From Roseburia sp. (lineage in GTDB: Bacteria; Bacillota_A; Clostridia; Lachnospirales; Lachnospiraceae): DNA of 15,202 bases. This document shows positions 1-7,294 of this stretch, one piece after another. Position 1 is the first letter of the stretch, and each line of letters begins with the position of its first letter. The notes beneath the pieces are model-generated. The model did no database searches. It was not told the origin of the DNA and saw only the letters and a list, made by a program, of their open reading frames with translations. Location: assembly GCA_017547315.1 (NCBI GenBank), contig JAFYQA010000044.1, positions 1-15,202 on the forward strand. The letters run 5' to 3'. Position numbers and translations under genes: made by a program.

Positions 1-93
1 ACAATTGTACATGCAAGTAATGCAAGAGAAGGTATTAAATTCACTTCTCCGGCATCTTATAAATCGATTATTTGTGTACGAAGAATATTCTAA
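1..93 (+). CDS. 3' end of an unidentified gene (partial)
   Basis: Frame 1 is open from the first base of the window to a TAA at 91-93, giving 30 residues that begin TIVHASNAREGI and end ICVRRIF. I do not recognise the family. The case for a real gene is indirect: the frame runs in from outside the window, and a strong intrinsic terminator (109-139) starts 15 bases after the stop, as expected at the end of a transcription unit. An open frame of this length can also occur by chance, so confidence is low. Confidence 0.4.
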   Translation, partial: TIVHASNAREGIKFTSPASYKSIICVRRIF

Positions 94-108
94 AATACGA
101 CATAGAGG

Positions 109-139
109 AAAAGGAAGGCGTTATGGCTTTCCTTTTTTT
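109..139 (+). terminator. Rho-independent terminator after the partial gene
   Basis: AAAAGGAAGGC (109-119) pairs with GCTTTCCTTTT (126-136) through 11 pairs including one G-U. The loop is GTTATG, and seven Ts run over 133-139, partly shared with the stem. It separates the upstream unit from the yitT-like gene. Confidence 0.9.
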
Positions 140-560
140 CGTCTTATAATCAACAAAGGGAATGTTGTGCGACAATTTGTCTATACTATTTGAAAATTCA
201 GTGGCAGTGTTAAAACTGGAAATTGTGTCAAGTATGCAAGATGCACAAAAAATATGAAATTTGGAAGAAAGTTAAAAAAGTATATGGGGATAAGTTTAAA
301 AGTTATCCACGCCAAAAAAGCCCGAAAAATCGAAAAAAATGAGTTATACACGGAGTTATCCACGTTATCCACAAAATAGAACGTGGAAAAAGTGGTTTAC
401 ATAGTATCAAAAACAGAATATATGTTTTGTGAAGAAATAATAAAGTTGCTGTTTTTTAAGAAAATTTGAAAAAAAAGCTTGCAATTTTAAAATTGAAAAA
501 AAGGAATAAAAAGAACGAAAATGTCTGACAAATATAAACAATTTAGGAAAAGAGGACATC
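140..560. other. AT-rich intergenic stretch without genes
   Basis: About 420 bases with no credible gene. Stops are frequent on both strands, and the open frames found lack a ribosome site and resemble no family. The stretch holds the DnaA-box-like cluster (285-390), then A-rich DNA with long A and T runs from about 440 to 525 that would melt easily. The yitT promoter follows at 561. Confidence 0.6.
285..390 (+). promoter_or_regulatory. Cluster of DnaA-box-like 9-mers
   Basis: On the + strand there are TTATCCACG at 303-311, TTATACACG at 344-352, TTATCCACG at 356-364 and a perfect consensus TTATCCACA at 365-373. The last two touch head to tail. On the other strand, one-mismatch copies flank the group: TGGGGATAA at 285-293, and CGTGGAAAA at 382-390 relative to the TTATCCACG form. 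DnaA binds TTATNCACA, and clusters of such boxes mark oriC or DnaA-titrating and regulatory sites. No dnaA, dnaN, rpmH or rnpA gene is visible nearby, so I call a DnaA-binding cluster and not an origin. Confidence 0.65.
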
Positions 561-589
561 TTGAAAAGAAAATGTATTTCTGATATACT
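561..589 (+). promoter_or_regulatory. Sigma-A-type promoter for the yitT-like gene
   Basis: A -35 element TTGAAA (561-566) is followed by a 17-nt spacer and the -10 element TATACT (584-589). A TG one base upstream of the -10 (581-582) makes it an extended -10. Transcription would start near 596, leaving a leader of about 44 nt with the ribosome site GAGAGGG at 626-632. Confidence 0.75.
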
Positions 590-639
590 ACCTGCGGGTA
601 TTTTGGATGTAAATTATTATGAAGTGAGAGGGATGCGGT

Positions 640-1521
640 ATGCAGCGTTTTATTACAAAGAAGAGTCCGCTTCGGGACTATATTCTAATTATAGTGGGAA
701 CAGGAATTTTAGCATTTGCCATTCAATGTATGTTTGATCCGGTTGGATTAGTAACTGGAGGATTTACCGGTTTGGCGATTATTGTGAAGGTTATGACGCA
801 GGGAATTATCCCGGGCGGTATGCCACTATGGCTGACGAATATTTTGTTAAACGTACCTGTATTTGCTTTAGCTTATAAGGTAAAAGGGAAAACATTTATT
901 TTTCGTACAGCAATTGGTACGTTCCTTTTATCGGCATGGCTGTATGTGATACCAGTAATTGATTTATCTCACGGAGATTACTTTTTGGCATCTATATTCG
1001 GTGGTGCACTTGCAGGATTAGGAATTGGATTGATTCTCTTGTCAAAATCTACAACAGGTGGTACCGATATGGTGGCGACCATTATCCAGCATTATGTGAA
1101 GCATTATTCGATTGTGCAGATTTTACAGATATTAGATGGTTTGATTGTGTTAGTGGGATTATATGTGTTTGGACTCTATGCCGGACTTTATTCGATTATT
1201 GCGATTATTGTGTCTACAAAAGTATCGGATATGGTTATGGAAGGTTTCAAATTCTCTAAGGCGGCCTTTATTATTACAGATAAACATGAGATTATTGCTA
1301 AGCGGATTTTAACGGATTTGGACAGAGGTGTAACTGGACTTTACGCGAAGGGAATGTATTCTGGTACAGATAAGTGTATGCTTTACTGTGTAGTATCTCA
1401 GAAGGAAATTGTTGGTGTAAAGGAACTTGTGGCAGAGGTTGATCCTCATGCTTTTGTAATTGTATCAGATGCAAGGGAAGTTTTTGGGGAAGGATTTTTG
1501 GAATACACCCACGAAGAATAA
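640..1521 (+). CDS. YitT-family (DUF2179) membrane protein
   Basis: A 293-residue integral membrane protein of the YitT/YvjA type, whose transport or signalling role is not established. The N-terminal two thirds is very hydrophobic, with five to six membrane segments starting near residues 13, 65, 84, 113 and 160, and a Gly-rich motif around KSTTGGTDM. The last 80 or so residues are soluble and match the DUF2179 domain, with GVTGLYAKGMYSG and a KEIVGVKELV helix. Length is normal for the family. The ATG is preceded by GAGAGGG with a 7-nt gap. The gene has its own extended -10 promoter upstream and a terminator 9 nt after the stop, so it is probably monocistronic. Confidence 0.9.
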   Translation: MQRFITKKSPLRDYILIIVGTGILAFAIQCMFDPVGLVTGGFTGLAIIVKVMTQGIIPGGMPLWLTNILLNVPVFALAYKVKGKTFIFRTAIGTFLLSAWLYVIPVIDLSHGDYFLASIFGGALAGLGIGLILLSKSTTGGTDMVATIIQHYVKHYSIVQILQILDGLIVLVGLYVFGLYAGLYSIIAIIVSTKVSDMVMEGFKFSKAAFIITDKHEIIAKRILTDLDRGVTGLYAKGMYSGTDKCMLYCVVSQKEIVGVKELVAEVDPHAFVIVSDAREVFGEGFLEYTHEE

Positions 1522-1529
1522 AAATTATT

Positions 1530-1570
1530 GAGGAAATGCATAAAAAAATGTGCATTTCCTCTTTCTTTTT
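1530..1570 (+). terminator. Rho-independent terminator after the yitT-like gene
   Basis: A perfect 11-bp stem, GAGGAAATGCA (1530-1540) with TGCATTTCCTC (1551-1561), has a 10-nt A-rich loop and a T-rich tail (1562-1570). Confidence 0.92.
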
Positions 1571-1578
1571 ATAGCGTT

Positions 1579-1606
1579 TTGCATTAAAATGTAAGTTAGG
1601 TATTTA
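1579..1606 (+). promoter_or_regulatory. Possible promoter of the CdaR-like gene
   Basis: TTGCAT (1579-1584) and TATTTA (1601-1606) are separated by 16 nt, between the yitT terminator and the next gene. The match to consensus is only moderate. A promoter must lie here because the terminator upstream is strong, but the exact position is uncertain. Confidence 0.35.
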
Positions 1607-1641
1607 TATTTGCGATAAAAAAAGATGATTTTTTTTGTGAA

Positions 1642-1659
1642 AGTTGCCGGTAGGCGACT
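1642..1659 (+). promoter_or_regulatory. Leader hairpin before the CdaR-like gene
   Basis: AGTTGCC (1642-1648) pairs with GGCGACT (1653-1659), 7 bp with one G-U and a GGTA loop. It ends just before the ribosome site AAAAGGAG. It has no T tail, so it is not a terminator. It may influence mRNA stability or initiation. Confidence 0.4.
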
Positions 1660-1674
1660 AAAAGGAGCGAAACC

Positions 1675-2763
1675 ATGATATCAAACCAAATACTTCAGAA
1701 CACAATTGATGGATTAAAAGGAATTACAAGGATTGACCTGTGCATTATTGATGTAGAGGGTAAAGTTCTAGCGGCGACGTTTAACGAAGCAGATAAGTAC
1801 ATTGAGCCAGCGTTGGCTTTTGTAGCGTCACCGGCAGATAGCCAGGTAGTAAATGGATGCCAATTTTTCAAAGTTTTTGATGAGCATCAGTTAGAATATA
1901 TTCTTCTGGCGAATGGGGACAGCGACGATGTATATATGGTGGGAAAAATTGCCGGTTTCCAAATCCAGAACCTTTTGGTAGCATATAAAGAGCGTTTTGA
2001 TAAAGATAATTTTATCAAGAACCTTCTTTTGGACAACTTGTTATTAGTAGATATTTATAACCGTGCGAAGAAATTGCATATTGACACGGAAGTGCGTCGT
2101 GTGGTATTTATCGTAGAAACGAATCGTGAGAAAGATGGTAACGAATTAGAAAAGATTCGTGGTATCTTTGGCGGCAAAACAAAAGATTTTGTGACTGCAG
2201 TAGATGAGAAAAATATTATTGTAGTACGAGAAGTAGCTGACCATGAGAGTTATGAGGACTTAGATAAGACAGCTGAGAGTATTGTGAATTTGTTCCGTCA
2301 GGATGCAGAAGCGAATGTGCATGTTGCGTATGGTACGATTGTGAACGAGATTAAAGAAGTATCCCGTTCTTATAAAGAAGCAAGAATGGCATTAGATGTA
2401 GGCAGAATTTTCTTTGAGGAGAATGATGTGATTGCTTACTCTACTCTTGGCATCGGTCGTTTGATTTACCAGCTTCCGATTCCGTTATGTAAGATGTTTA
2501 TTAAGGAGATTTTTGATGGCAGATCGCCGGATGATTTTGACGAAGAGACACTTACTACTATTACAAAGTTCTTCGAGAACAGTCTGAATGTTTCAGAGAC
2601 ATCCAGACAGCTTTATATCCATAGAAATACCCTGGTATATAGATTAGACAAATTGCAGAAATCTACAGGGTTAGATTTGCGTGTGTTTGAAGATGCCATT
2701 ACGTTTAAGATTGCGTTGATGGTTGTAAAATACATGAAGTATATGGAATCATTGGATTACTAA
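1675..2763 (+). CDS. CdaR/PucR-family transcriptional regulator
   Basis: A 362-residue cytoplasmic DNA-binding regulator. Residues 1-130 resemble the sugar-diacid-recognition type sensor (ITRIDLCIIDVEGKVLAATF), the middle (about 135-260) fits the GGDEF-like domain of this family, and the C-terminus (about 300-355) is the PucR/CdaR helix-turn-helix with NVSETSRQLYIHRNTLVYRLDKL. Members sense small metabolites; the ligand here cannot be read from the sequence. Start: ATG after AAAAGGAG. It lies directly upstream of ftsE with an 88-nt gap and no terminator, so the two may be co-transcribed and this protein could control the division-hydrolase genes, though that is an inference. A paralogue of CdaR with an unrelated ligand is equally possible. 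Confidence 0.85.
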   Translation: MISNQILQNTIDGLKGITRIDLCIIDVEGKVLAATFNEADKYIEPALAFVASPADSQVVNGCQFFKVFDEHQLEYILLANGDSDDVYMVGKIAGFQIQNLLVAYKERFDKDNFIKNLLLDNLLLVDIYNRAKKLHIDTEVRRVVFIVETNREKDGNELEKIRGIFGGKTKDFVTAVDEKNIIVVREVADHESYEDLDKTAESIVNLFRQDAEANVHVAYGTIVNEIKEVSRSYKEARMALDVGRIFFEENDVIAYSTLGIGRLIYQLPIPLCKMFIKEIFDGRSPDDFDEETLTTITKFFENSLNVSETSRQLYIHRNTLVYRLDKLQKSTGLDLRVFEDAITFKIALMVVKYMKYMESLDY

Positions 2764-2765
2764 AA

Positions 2766-2840
2766 GTTAGGAGGTAAAATTCCTCTGCTCACCATGGAGG
2801 TAAAACTCTGTCGGCAGAGTTGCATTTTGCTTCGCAAAAC
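2766..2840 (+). promoter_or_regulatory. Structured spacer between the regulator gene and ftsE
   Basis: The 88-nt gap holds two compact hairpins: AACTCTG (2804-2810) with CAGAGTT (2815-2821) around TCGG, and TTTTGC (2825-2830) with GCAAAA (2834-2839) around TTC. The phrase GGAGGTAAAA occurs twice (2770-2779 and 2796-2805). Neither hairpin has a terminating T run. The real ribosome site AAGGAGG for ftsE follows at 2841-2847. The repeated, hairpin-rich look resembles small dispersed intergenic repeats or an mRNA processing site. Confidence 0.5.
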
Positions 2841-2851
2841 AAGGAGGAATA

Positions 2852-3535
2852 ATGATTAGCTTAGAACATGTAAGTAAATCATATGCGGCTGGAATTCCAG
2901 CATTGAATGATGTAGATATCGAGATAGAGGATGGTGAATTTGTATTTATCGTGGGCGACAGTGGTTCTGGAAAGTCTACGTTAATCAAATTACTGTTAAA
3001 AGAGCTTGACCCAACAGAGGGTACGATTTCTGTGAATGGACACAGACTAAATAAATTGAAAAGACGTCATATTCCAAAATTTCGTAGAGATATTGGCGTA
3101 GTGTTTCAGGACTTCCGTCTCTTAGAGGACAGGAATGTATATGAGAATGTGGCATTTGCGCAGCGTGTAATAGGCGAGTCAACTCGTACGATTAAGAAAA
3201 ATGTGCCGGCGATGTTGTCTATGGTGGGACTTGCTGCAAAGTATCGTTCTTTTCCACGTCAGTTATCTGGTGGTGAGCAGCAGCGTGTAGCGATTGCGAG
3301 AGCGCTGATTAATCAGCCACATATTTTACTGGCCGATGAACCGACCGGTAACTTAGATAATAATAATGCATGGGAAACGATGAAGCTCTTAGAAGAGATT
3401 AATGGTAAGGGGACAACCGTTATTGTTGTTACTCATAATATGGAAATCGTGAAAGCGATGAATAAACGTGTCATCACTATTAATAAGGGTGTAGTTGTCA
3501 GTGACGAGAAAGGTGGTGGCAGCGATGAGGATTAG
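2852..3535 (+). CDS. ftsE: Cell-division ATP-binding protein FtsE
   Basis: The ATPase subunit of the FtsEX complex, which works at the inner face of the membrane and uses ATP hydrolysis to drive shape changes in FtsX that switch on peptidoglycan hydrolases at the septum. The 227 residues carry Walker A GDSGSGKST (35-43), the ABC signature LSGGEQ (138-143), Walker B ILLADEP with the catalytic Glu at 163, the D-loop GNLD, and the switch His at 195. Length is typical. The Q-loop region reads VVFQDFRLL, as in other FtsE proteins. Start: ATG after AAGGAGGAATA. It overlaps ftsX by 11 bp, indicating translational coupling. Confidence 0.97.
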   Translation: MISLEHVSKSYAAGIPALNDVDIEIEDGEFVFIVGDSGSGKSTLIKLLLKELDPTEGTISVNGHRLNKLKRRHIPKFRRDIGVVFQDFRLLEDRNVYENVAFAQRVIGESTRTIKKNVPAMLSMVGLAAKYRSFPRQLSGGEQQRVAIARALINQPHILLADEPTGNLDNNNAWETMKLLEEINGKGTTVIVVTHNMEIVKAMNKRVITINKGVVVSDEKGGGSDED

Positions 3536-4433
3536 TACATTTTTTTATACGATTAAACAGGGATTAAAGAGTATTTGGCGTAATAAGATGTTCTCGCTTG
3601 CTTCCGTTGCAACTATGACGGCATGTATCTTTTTATTTGGTTTGTTTTATATTATTGTAACTAATTTTCATTCTATGGTAAAAGAGGCAGAGTCAGGAGT
3701 TGCAGTTACAGTACTTTTTGATGAAGGAATTTCTGAGGAACGTATCGAGGAAATCGGTGATTTGATTCGTGCAAGAGTAGAAGTGTCGAGCATAGAGTTT
3801 ACTTCGCCGGAAGAAGCATGGGAAAGTTTTAAAGACGTTTATTTTAATGGGAATGAAGCGGTTGCAGAAAGTTTTGCGAATGATAATCCACTTGCGAACT
3901 CTGCGAGTTATTCGATTTATATGAACGATATTTCTATGCAGAAGACGCTGGTTACTTATTTGAATTCTGTTGAAGGTATTCGCCAGGTAAATCAGTCAGA
4001 GACAGTAGCTAATACGTTATCTGATTTTAATACATTGCTGGGATATATTTCAGCGGGTATTATTTTGATTTTGTTAGGTGTTGCGATTTTCTTGATCAGC
4101 AATACGATTATGGTGGGAATTTCTGTTCGTAAAGAAGAGATTGCTATTATGAAATTAATTGGTGCAACAGATTATATTGTGCGTGCACCGTTTGTAGTTG
4201 AAGGTGTTGTAATAGGAGTAATTGGAGCTGCTATTCCACTTGGAATTCTCTATGTATTATATGGTGAGATTGTTGCCTATGTTTCAGCGAATTTCAATTT
4301 TATCGGAAGTATGATGCAGTTTTTATCAGCGCAGGAAGTTTTCAAGACATTACTTCCAATTGGTATGATTTTAGGCGTTGGTATCGGTTATCTCGGAAGT
4401 CATATTACAACGAGAAAGCATTTGAAAGTATAA
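3525..4433 (+). CDS. ftsX: Cell-division permease-like protein FtsX
   Basis: The membrane partner of FtsE. I chose ATG 3525 (MRISTFFYTIKQG), giving 302 residues, because the N-terminus then matches the family's cytoplasmic helix and AAAGGTGG precedes it; an in-frame ATG at 3495 would add 10 unlikely residues. The layout is a short cytoplasmic N-terminus, membrane segment 1 at about 22-44, an extracellular loop of about 130 residues that recruits the hydrolase coiled coil, and three more segments near 180-203, 223-248 and 275-297. KEEIAIMKLIGATD before segment 3 is the conserved FtsX signature. FtsX is not a transporter; it transmits the FtsE ATP cycle to the outside. The next gene is its probable hydrolase partner. 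Confidence 0.96.
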   Translation: MRISTFFYTIKQGLKSIWRNKMFSLASVATMTACIFLFGLFYIIVTNFHSMVKEAESGVAVTVLFDEGISEERIEEIGDLIRARVEVSSIEFTSPEEAWESFKDVYFNGNEAVAESFANDNPLANSASYSIYMNDISMQKTLVTYLNSVEGIRQVNQSETVANTLSDFNTLLGYISAGIILILLGVAIFLISNTIMVGISVRKEEIAIMKLIGATDYIVRAPFVVEGVVIGVIGAAIPLGILYVLYGEIVAYVSANFNFIGSMMQFLSAQEVFKTLLPIGMILGVGIGYLGSHITTRKHLKV

Positions 4434-4445
4434 TTTTAGAGGTAT

Positions 4446-5636
4446 ATGAAAAAGAAAAGATTTTTAAAGAGGGTAGTAGCTACTGTGATGGTGCTCTTGT
4501 TAGGGGTTACCATGACAGTTCATGCCTCCGCTACGTCTAAAAAACCGGATAATTCGACTCTTTCTGATGCGCAAAAAGAATTGGACGAATTAAAGGAACA
4601 GTTAGATAAGGCAGAGGATATCGTAGATGATTTAAAAGATTCTCAAAGTGATGTAAAGGGAAAGATATCAAAACTCAATAAAAGTATGATAACTATTTCC
4701 GCTAAGATTACAGAGCTAGAGAATATGTTGATTGCGAAAAATGAAGAGATTGTTCAGACACAGGAACAGTTAGTAGTGGCGCAGGATACAGCAGATAAGC
4801 AGTATGAAGATATGAAGCTTCGTATCCGCTATATGTATGAGAATGGACAGTCTTCTTATTTGGAATCATTTTTAGCAGCGGATAATTTGGCGGAGTTTTT
4901 GAATTCAGCCGAATACATCAATCAGATTCAGAAATATGACCGTCAGAAGTTAGAAGAGTACAAGAACACGGTTGCAGAAATTGAAGCATTTGAGATACAG
5001 TTAGAAGAAGAGCGCACAGAACTTGAGACGATGAAAAGTGATGTGGAGCGCGAAAAGAAGCATATCGCTAGTGTAATAGCACAGCGAGAAGACGAATTGG
5101 CTACGATTAAAGCGGACTTGGATGAAGCGCAGGATGAGGCAGATTTAATTGCAGCAGAAGTACAGGCGCAGGAAGAAGTTATAGCGGAGATTATCCGTGT
5201 TTTATTAGAGAATGGTGGCAGTTTGGGAGATGCTTATGCAGGCAGTTTCACTTGGCCGGTTCCGGCAAGTAAGCGTGTTACAAGTGATTTCGGACCTAGA
5301 AAATCACCGACAGCAGGAGCATCGTCAAATCATAAAGGTATCGATATTGGGGCATCTAAGGGTTCTGATATTGTAGCGGTAGCACCGGGTAAGGTTATTA
5401 TTTCCAGATATAGTAGTTCTGCGGGATATTATATTTCTATTGACCATGGTGGAGGACTTTGTACCGTATATATGCATTGTTCGAAGTTGTTGGTGGATGT
5501 AGGAGATGTAGTTGCCGGTGGCGAATTAATTGCAAAAGTAGGAAGTACTGGTATTTCTACTGGACCTCACCTACATTTTGGTGTATCATTAAACGGAACT
5601 TATGTAAGTCCATGGGGATATTTAACCAGACCATAG
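4446..5636 (+). CDS. Secreted coiled-coil M23 peptidoglycan endopeptidase (FtsEX partner)
   Basis: A 396-residue exported murein hydrolase of the EnvC/PcsB-like architecture. A signal peptide (lysine-rich start, hydrophobic core, likely cut after HASA near residue 29) is followed by a long coiled coil (about 35-245) rich in Glu, Lys and Gln heptads, a short linker, and a C-terminal M23 LytM domain. The zinc and catalytic residues are present: HKGID (H296, D300) and HLH (375-377). The enzyme should therefore be active, unlike degenerate EnvC-type activators. It starts 12 nt after ftsX, so one mRNA is likely. By analogy with FtsEX-CwlO and FtsEX-PcsB, FtsX would bind the coiled coil and relieve autoinhibition. 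A terminator follows. Confidence 0.92.
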   Translation: MKKKRFLKRVVATVMVLLLGVTMTVHASATSKKPDNSTLSDAQKELDELKEQLDKAEDIVDDLKDSQSDVKGKISKLNKSMITISAKITELENMLIAKNEEIVQTQEQLVVAQDTADKQYEDMKLRIRYMYENGQSSYLESFLAADNLAEFLNSAEYINQIQKYDRQKLEEYKNTVAEIEAFEIQLEEERTELETMKSDVEREKKHIASVIAQREDELATIKADLDEAQDEADLIAAEVQAQEEVIAEIIRVLLENGGSLGDAYAGSFTWPVPASKRVTSDFGPRKSPTAGASSNHKGIDIGASKGSDIVAVAPGKVIISRYSSSAGYYISIDHGGGLCTVYMHCSKLLVDVGDVVAGGELIAKVGSTGISTGPHLHFGVSLNGTYVSPWGYLTRP

Positions 5637-5662
5637 ATTCCGAGATAATTTATAGTTTATAG

Positions 5663-5695
5663 AATCCCTGTTATGTTATATAGCAGGGATTTTTT
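5663..5695 (+). terminator. Rho-independent terminator after the M23 gene
   Basis: AATCCCTG (5663-5670) pairs with CAGGGATT (5684-5691), with a 13-nt AT-rich loop and a T run over 5690-5695. It ends the ftsE-ftsX-hydrolase unit. Confidence 0.88.
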
Positions 5696-5696
5696 A

Positions 5697-5755
5697 ATTC
5701 ATAGGAAATTCCTTGTTATGATAAGTAGTGAACGCTTATGACTTTCCTATGGAAT
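5697..5755. repeat. Imperfect inverted repeat with nested stem
   Basis: ATTCATAGGAAA (5697-5708) is mirrored by TTTCCTATGGAAT (5743-5755) with one bulged G. Inside the loop a shorter stem, ATAAG/CTTAT, can form. A weak promoter-like pair, TTGTTA (5713) and TTATGA (5736), lies within it. Its role is unknown. Confidence 0.5.
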
Positions 5756-5762
5756 AAAAACA

Positions 5763-5852
5763 CTCCGTGAGGGATGCACAGCTCACGGAATGGAAGTTTA
5801 TTGCTTTGCAATACCACTCGTGTGCAAAGAATCTCGCAAAATAAGATTCTTT
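5763..5852. repeat. Three consecutive hairpins upstream of the S41 protease gene
   Basis: TCCGTGAG (5764-5771) pairs with CTCACGGA (5782-5789). TATTGC (5799-5804) pairs with GCAATA (5808-5813). AAAGAATCT (5826-5834) pairs with AGATTCTTT (5844-5852). The third is a perfect 9-bp stem followed only by TATTATAT, so it is at best a weak terminator. If transcribed, these form a strongly folded leader for the protease gene. Confidence 0.55.
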
Positions 5853-5895
5853 ATTATATCCCGCGATAATAAGATAAGGATAGGGGGATTAGAAA

Positions 5896-7212
5896 ATGGA
5901 CTATCAAAATAATAATTATCATGAAGAGCTTGATATGTGGCAGCAGGAACCACCACAAAGACCCAAAAGCAGAATCGGTTTAGGAATCGTAATAGGGGCA
6001 TTTGTAGCAATTTTCGTCGTGGGTCTGGCACTTGGCATTACCTGTATGGCGACAGGGACGCAGATTGTGTTTGCAAGACGAGGTGTCAGTCAGGCAAGTG
6101 CACAGAACGAGGAGATAAATCTGATTTTAGACGAAGATGCAATTAATAAAATAAATGAGTTGGCGGCATATACCAAAGTATACTACTATAATGATGCCAA
6201 TCTGGAAGATATGCAGGACAGTATGTATGAAGGTTTGATAGAAGGGCTTGGCGACCGCTATTCTGTATATTATAACGAAGAGGATTATACAGAATTACAG
6301 CTTAGCACAACTGGAAAATATTATGGAATTGGTGCAGGATTGTCACAGGATTTGAAGACAATGGTTGTGTCTATTTCGAAGGTTTACAAAGGTACACCAT
6401 CAGAAGAGGCCGGATTGAAGAATGAAGATATTATTTTGTCTGTTGAGGATATCGATGCAACCAGTATGGAAGTGTCTGAATTAGTAAAGCATATTCGAGG
6501 CGAAGAGGGGACATTGGTACATTTGGAGATTTATCGTCCAAGTACGGATGAATATTTATCATTTGATGTGATGCGTGCAGATATTACGCTTCCAAGTGTA
6601 GATTATGCGATGTTGGAAAACAACATCGGCTATATTGTAATTGATTCTTTTGAGACGGATACTGCACATCAGTTTGAGATGGCAGTAGAGGATTTGATGT
6701 CACAAGGGATGCGGGCGGTGATTTTTGATGTTCGCTATAATCCAGGCGGAATGGTAAGTTCTGTTGTGGAAATCTTAGATAAGATTTTACCAGAAGGATT
6801 GCTTGTTTATATTGAGGATAAAATTGGAAATCGCCAAGATTATACTTCGGACAACACAGAATATATGAATATACCGATTGCGGTACTGATTAATGAAGAC
6901 AGTGCCAGTGCGTCAGAGATTTTTGCTGGAGCGATTAAAGATTATGAATATGGTACATTGATTGGCACGACTACCTATGGAAAGGGTATTGTACAGACGA
7001 TTTTTCCATTACAAGATGGGGATGCAATAAAACTTACCACTGCGAAGTATTTTACGCCGAGTGGTAATTATATTCATGAAGTAGGTATTGAGCCGGATAT
7101 TGTGTTGGAATATGAATATCTGAATCCGGAAGGTGAAGTGTACGAGAGACAGTATGATAATCAGCTTTTAAAGGCTGTTGAAGTATTGGAAGCAGAACTT
7201 GCAGTAGAATAA
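5896..7212 (+). CDS. S41-family carboxyl-terminal processing protease (CtpA/CtpB type)
   Basis: A 438-residue membrane-anchored serine protease. A short basic and acidic cytoplasmic tail is followed by one membrane segment (about 35-58), an N-terminal helical region, a PDZ domain (about 130-215, with SEEAGLKNEDIILSV) that senses substrate C-termini, and the S41 core. The Ser/Lys pair is present: S338 in SASASE and K363 in YGKGIVQ, 25 residues apart as in E. coli Prc. It acts outside the membrane on exported proteins. The location behind the FtsEX/hydrolase set suggests cell-wall enzymes as substrates, which is an inference. Start: ATG after GGATAGGGGG. The gene is separated from the hydrolase by a terminator and hairpins, so it is probably its own unit. 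Confidence 0.94.
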   Translation: MDYQNNNYHEELDMWQQEPPQRPKSRIGLGIVIGAFVAIFVVGLALGITCMATGTQIVFARRGVSQASAQNEEINLILDEDAINKINELAAYTKVYYYNDANLEDMQDSMYEGLIEGLGDRYSVYYNEEDYTELQLSTTGKYYGIGAGLSQDLKTMVVSISKVYKGTPSEEAGLKNEDIILSVEDIDATSMEVSELVKHIRGEEGTLVHLEIYRPSTDEYLSFDVMRADITLPSVDYAMLENNIGYIVIDSFETDTAHQFEMAVEDLMSQGMRAVIFDVRYNPGGMVSSVVEILDKILPEGLLVYIEDKIGNRQDYTSDNTEYMNIPIAVLINEDSASASEIFAGAIKDYEYGTLIGTTTYGKGIVQTIFPLQDGDAIKLTTAKYFTPSGNYIHEVGIEPDIVLEYEYLNPEGEVYERQYDNQLLKAVEVLEAELAVE

Positions 7213-7294
7213 AGGCTGCAGTTTAATTTAGTAGCGAAGCATTTGCTGGTTTGCTGTATAAAAAGTGATTTAGTAGAAGATTTACAAAAAAAGT

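Noticed and set aside
5..193. 62-codon open frame across the terminator at the left edge
   Set aside because: It runs through the terminator stem-loop, has no ribosome site and resembles no family. The other frame ending at 93 fits the terminator position better.
2794..2859. Small frame of 21 codons starting MEVKLCRQ and overlapping the ftsE start
   Set aside because: The nearest upstream AGGAGG is about 20 nt away, the frame runs through two hairpins, and the peptide has no recognisable leader features.
3495..3524. Upstream in-frame ATG for ftsX
   Set aside because: It would lie deep inside ftsE and add ten residues unlike FtsX. ATG 3525 has a suitable ribosome site and the family N-terminus.
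7213..7260. Terminator between the S41 protease gene and prfB
   Set aside because: Only a weak 6-bp stem (AGCGAA/TTTGCT) without a T run is present, so I do not call one.
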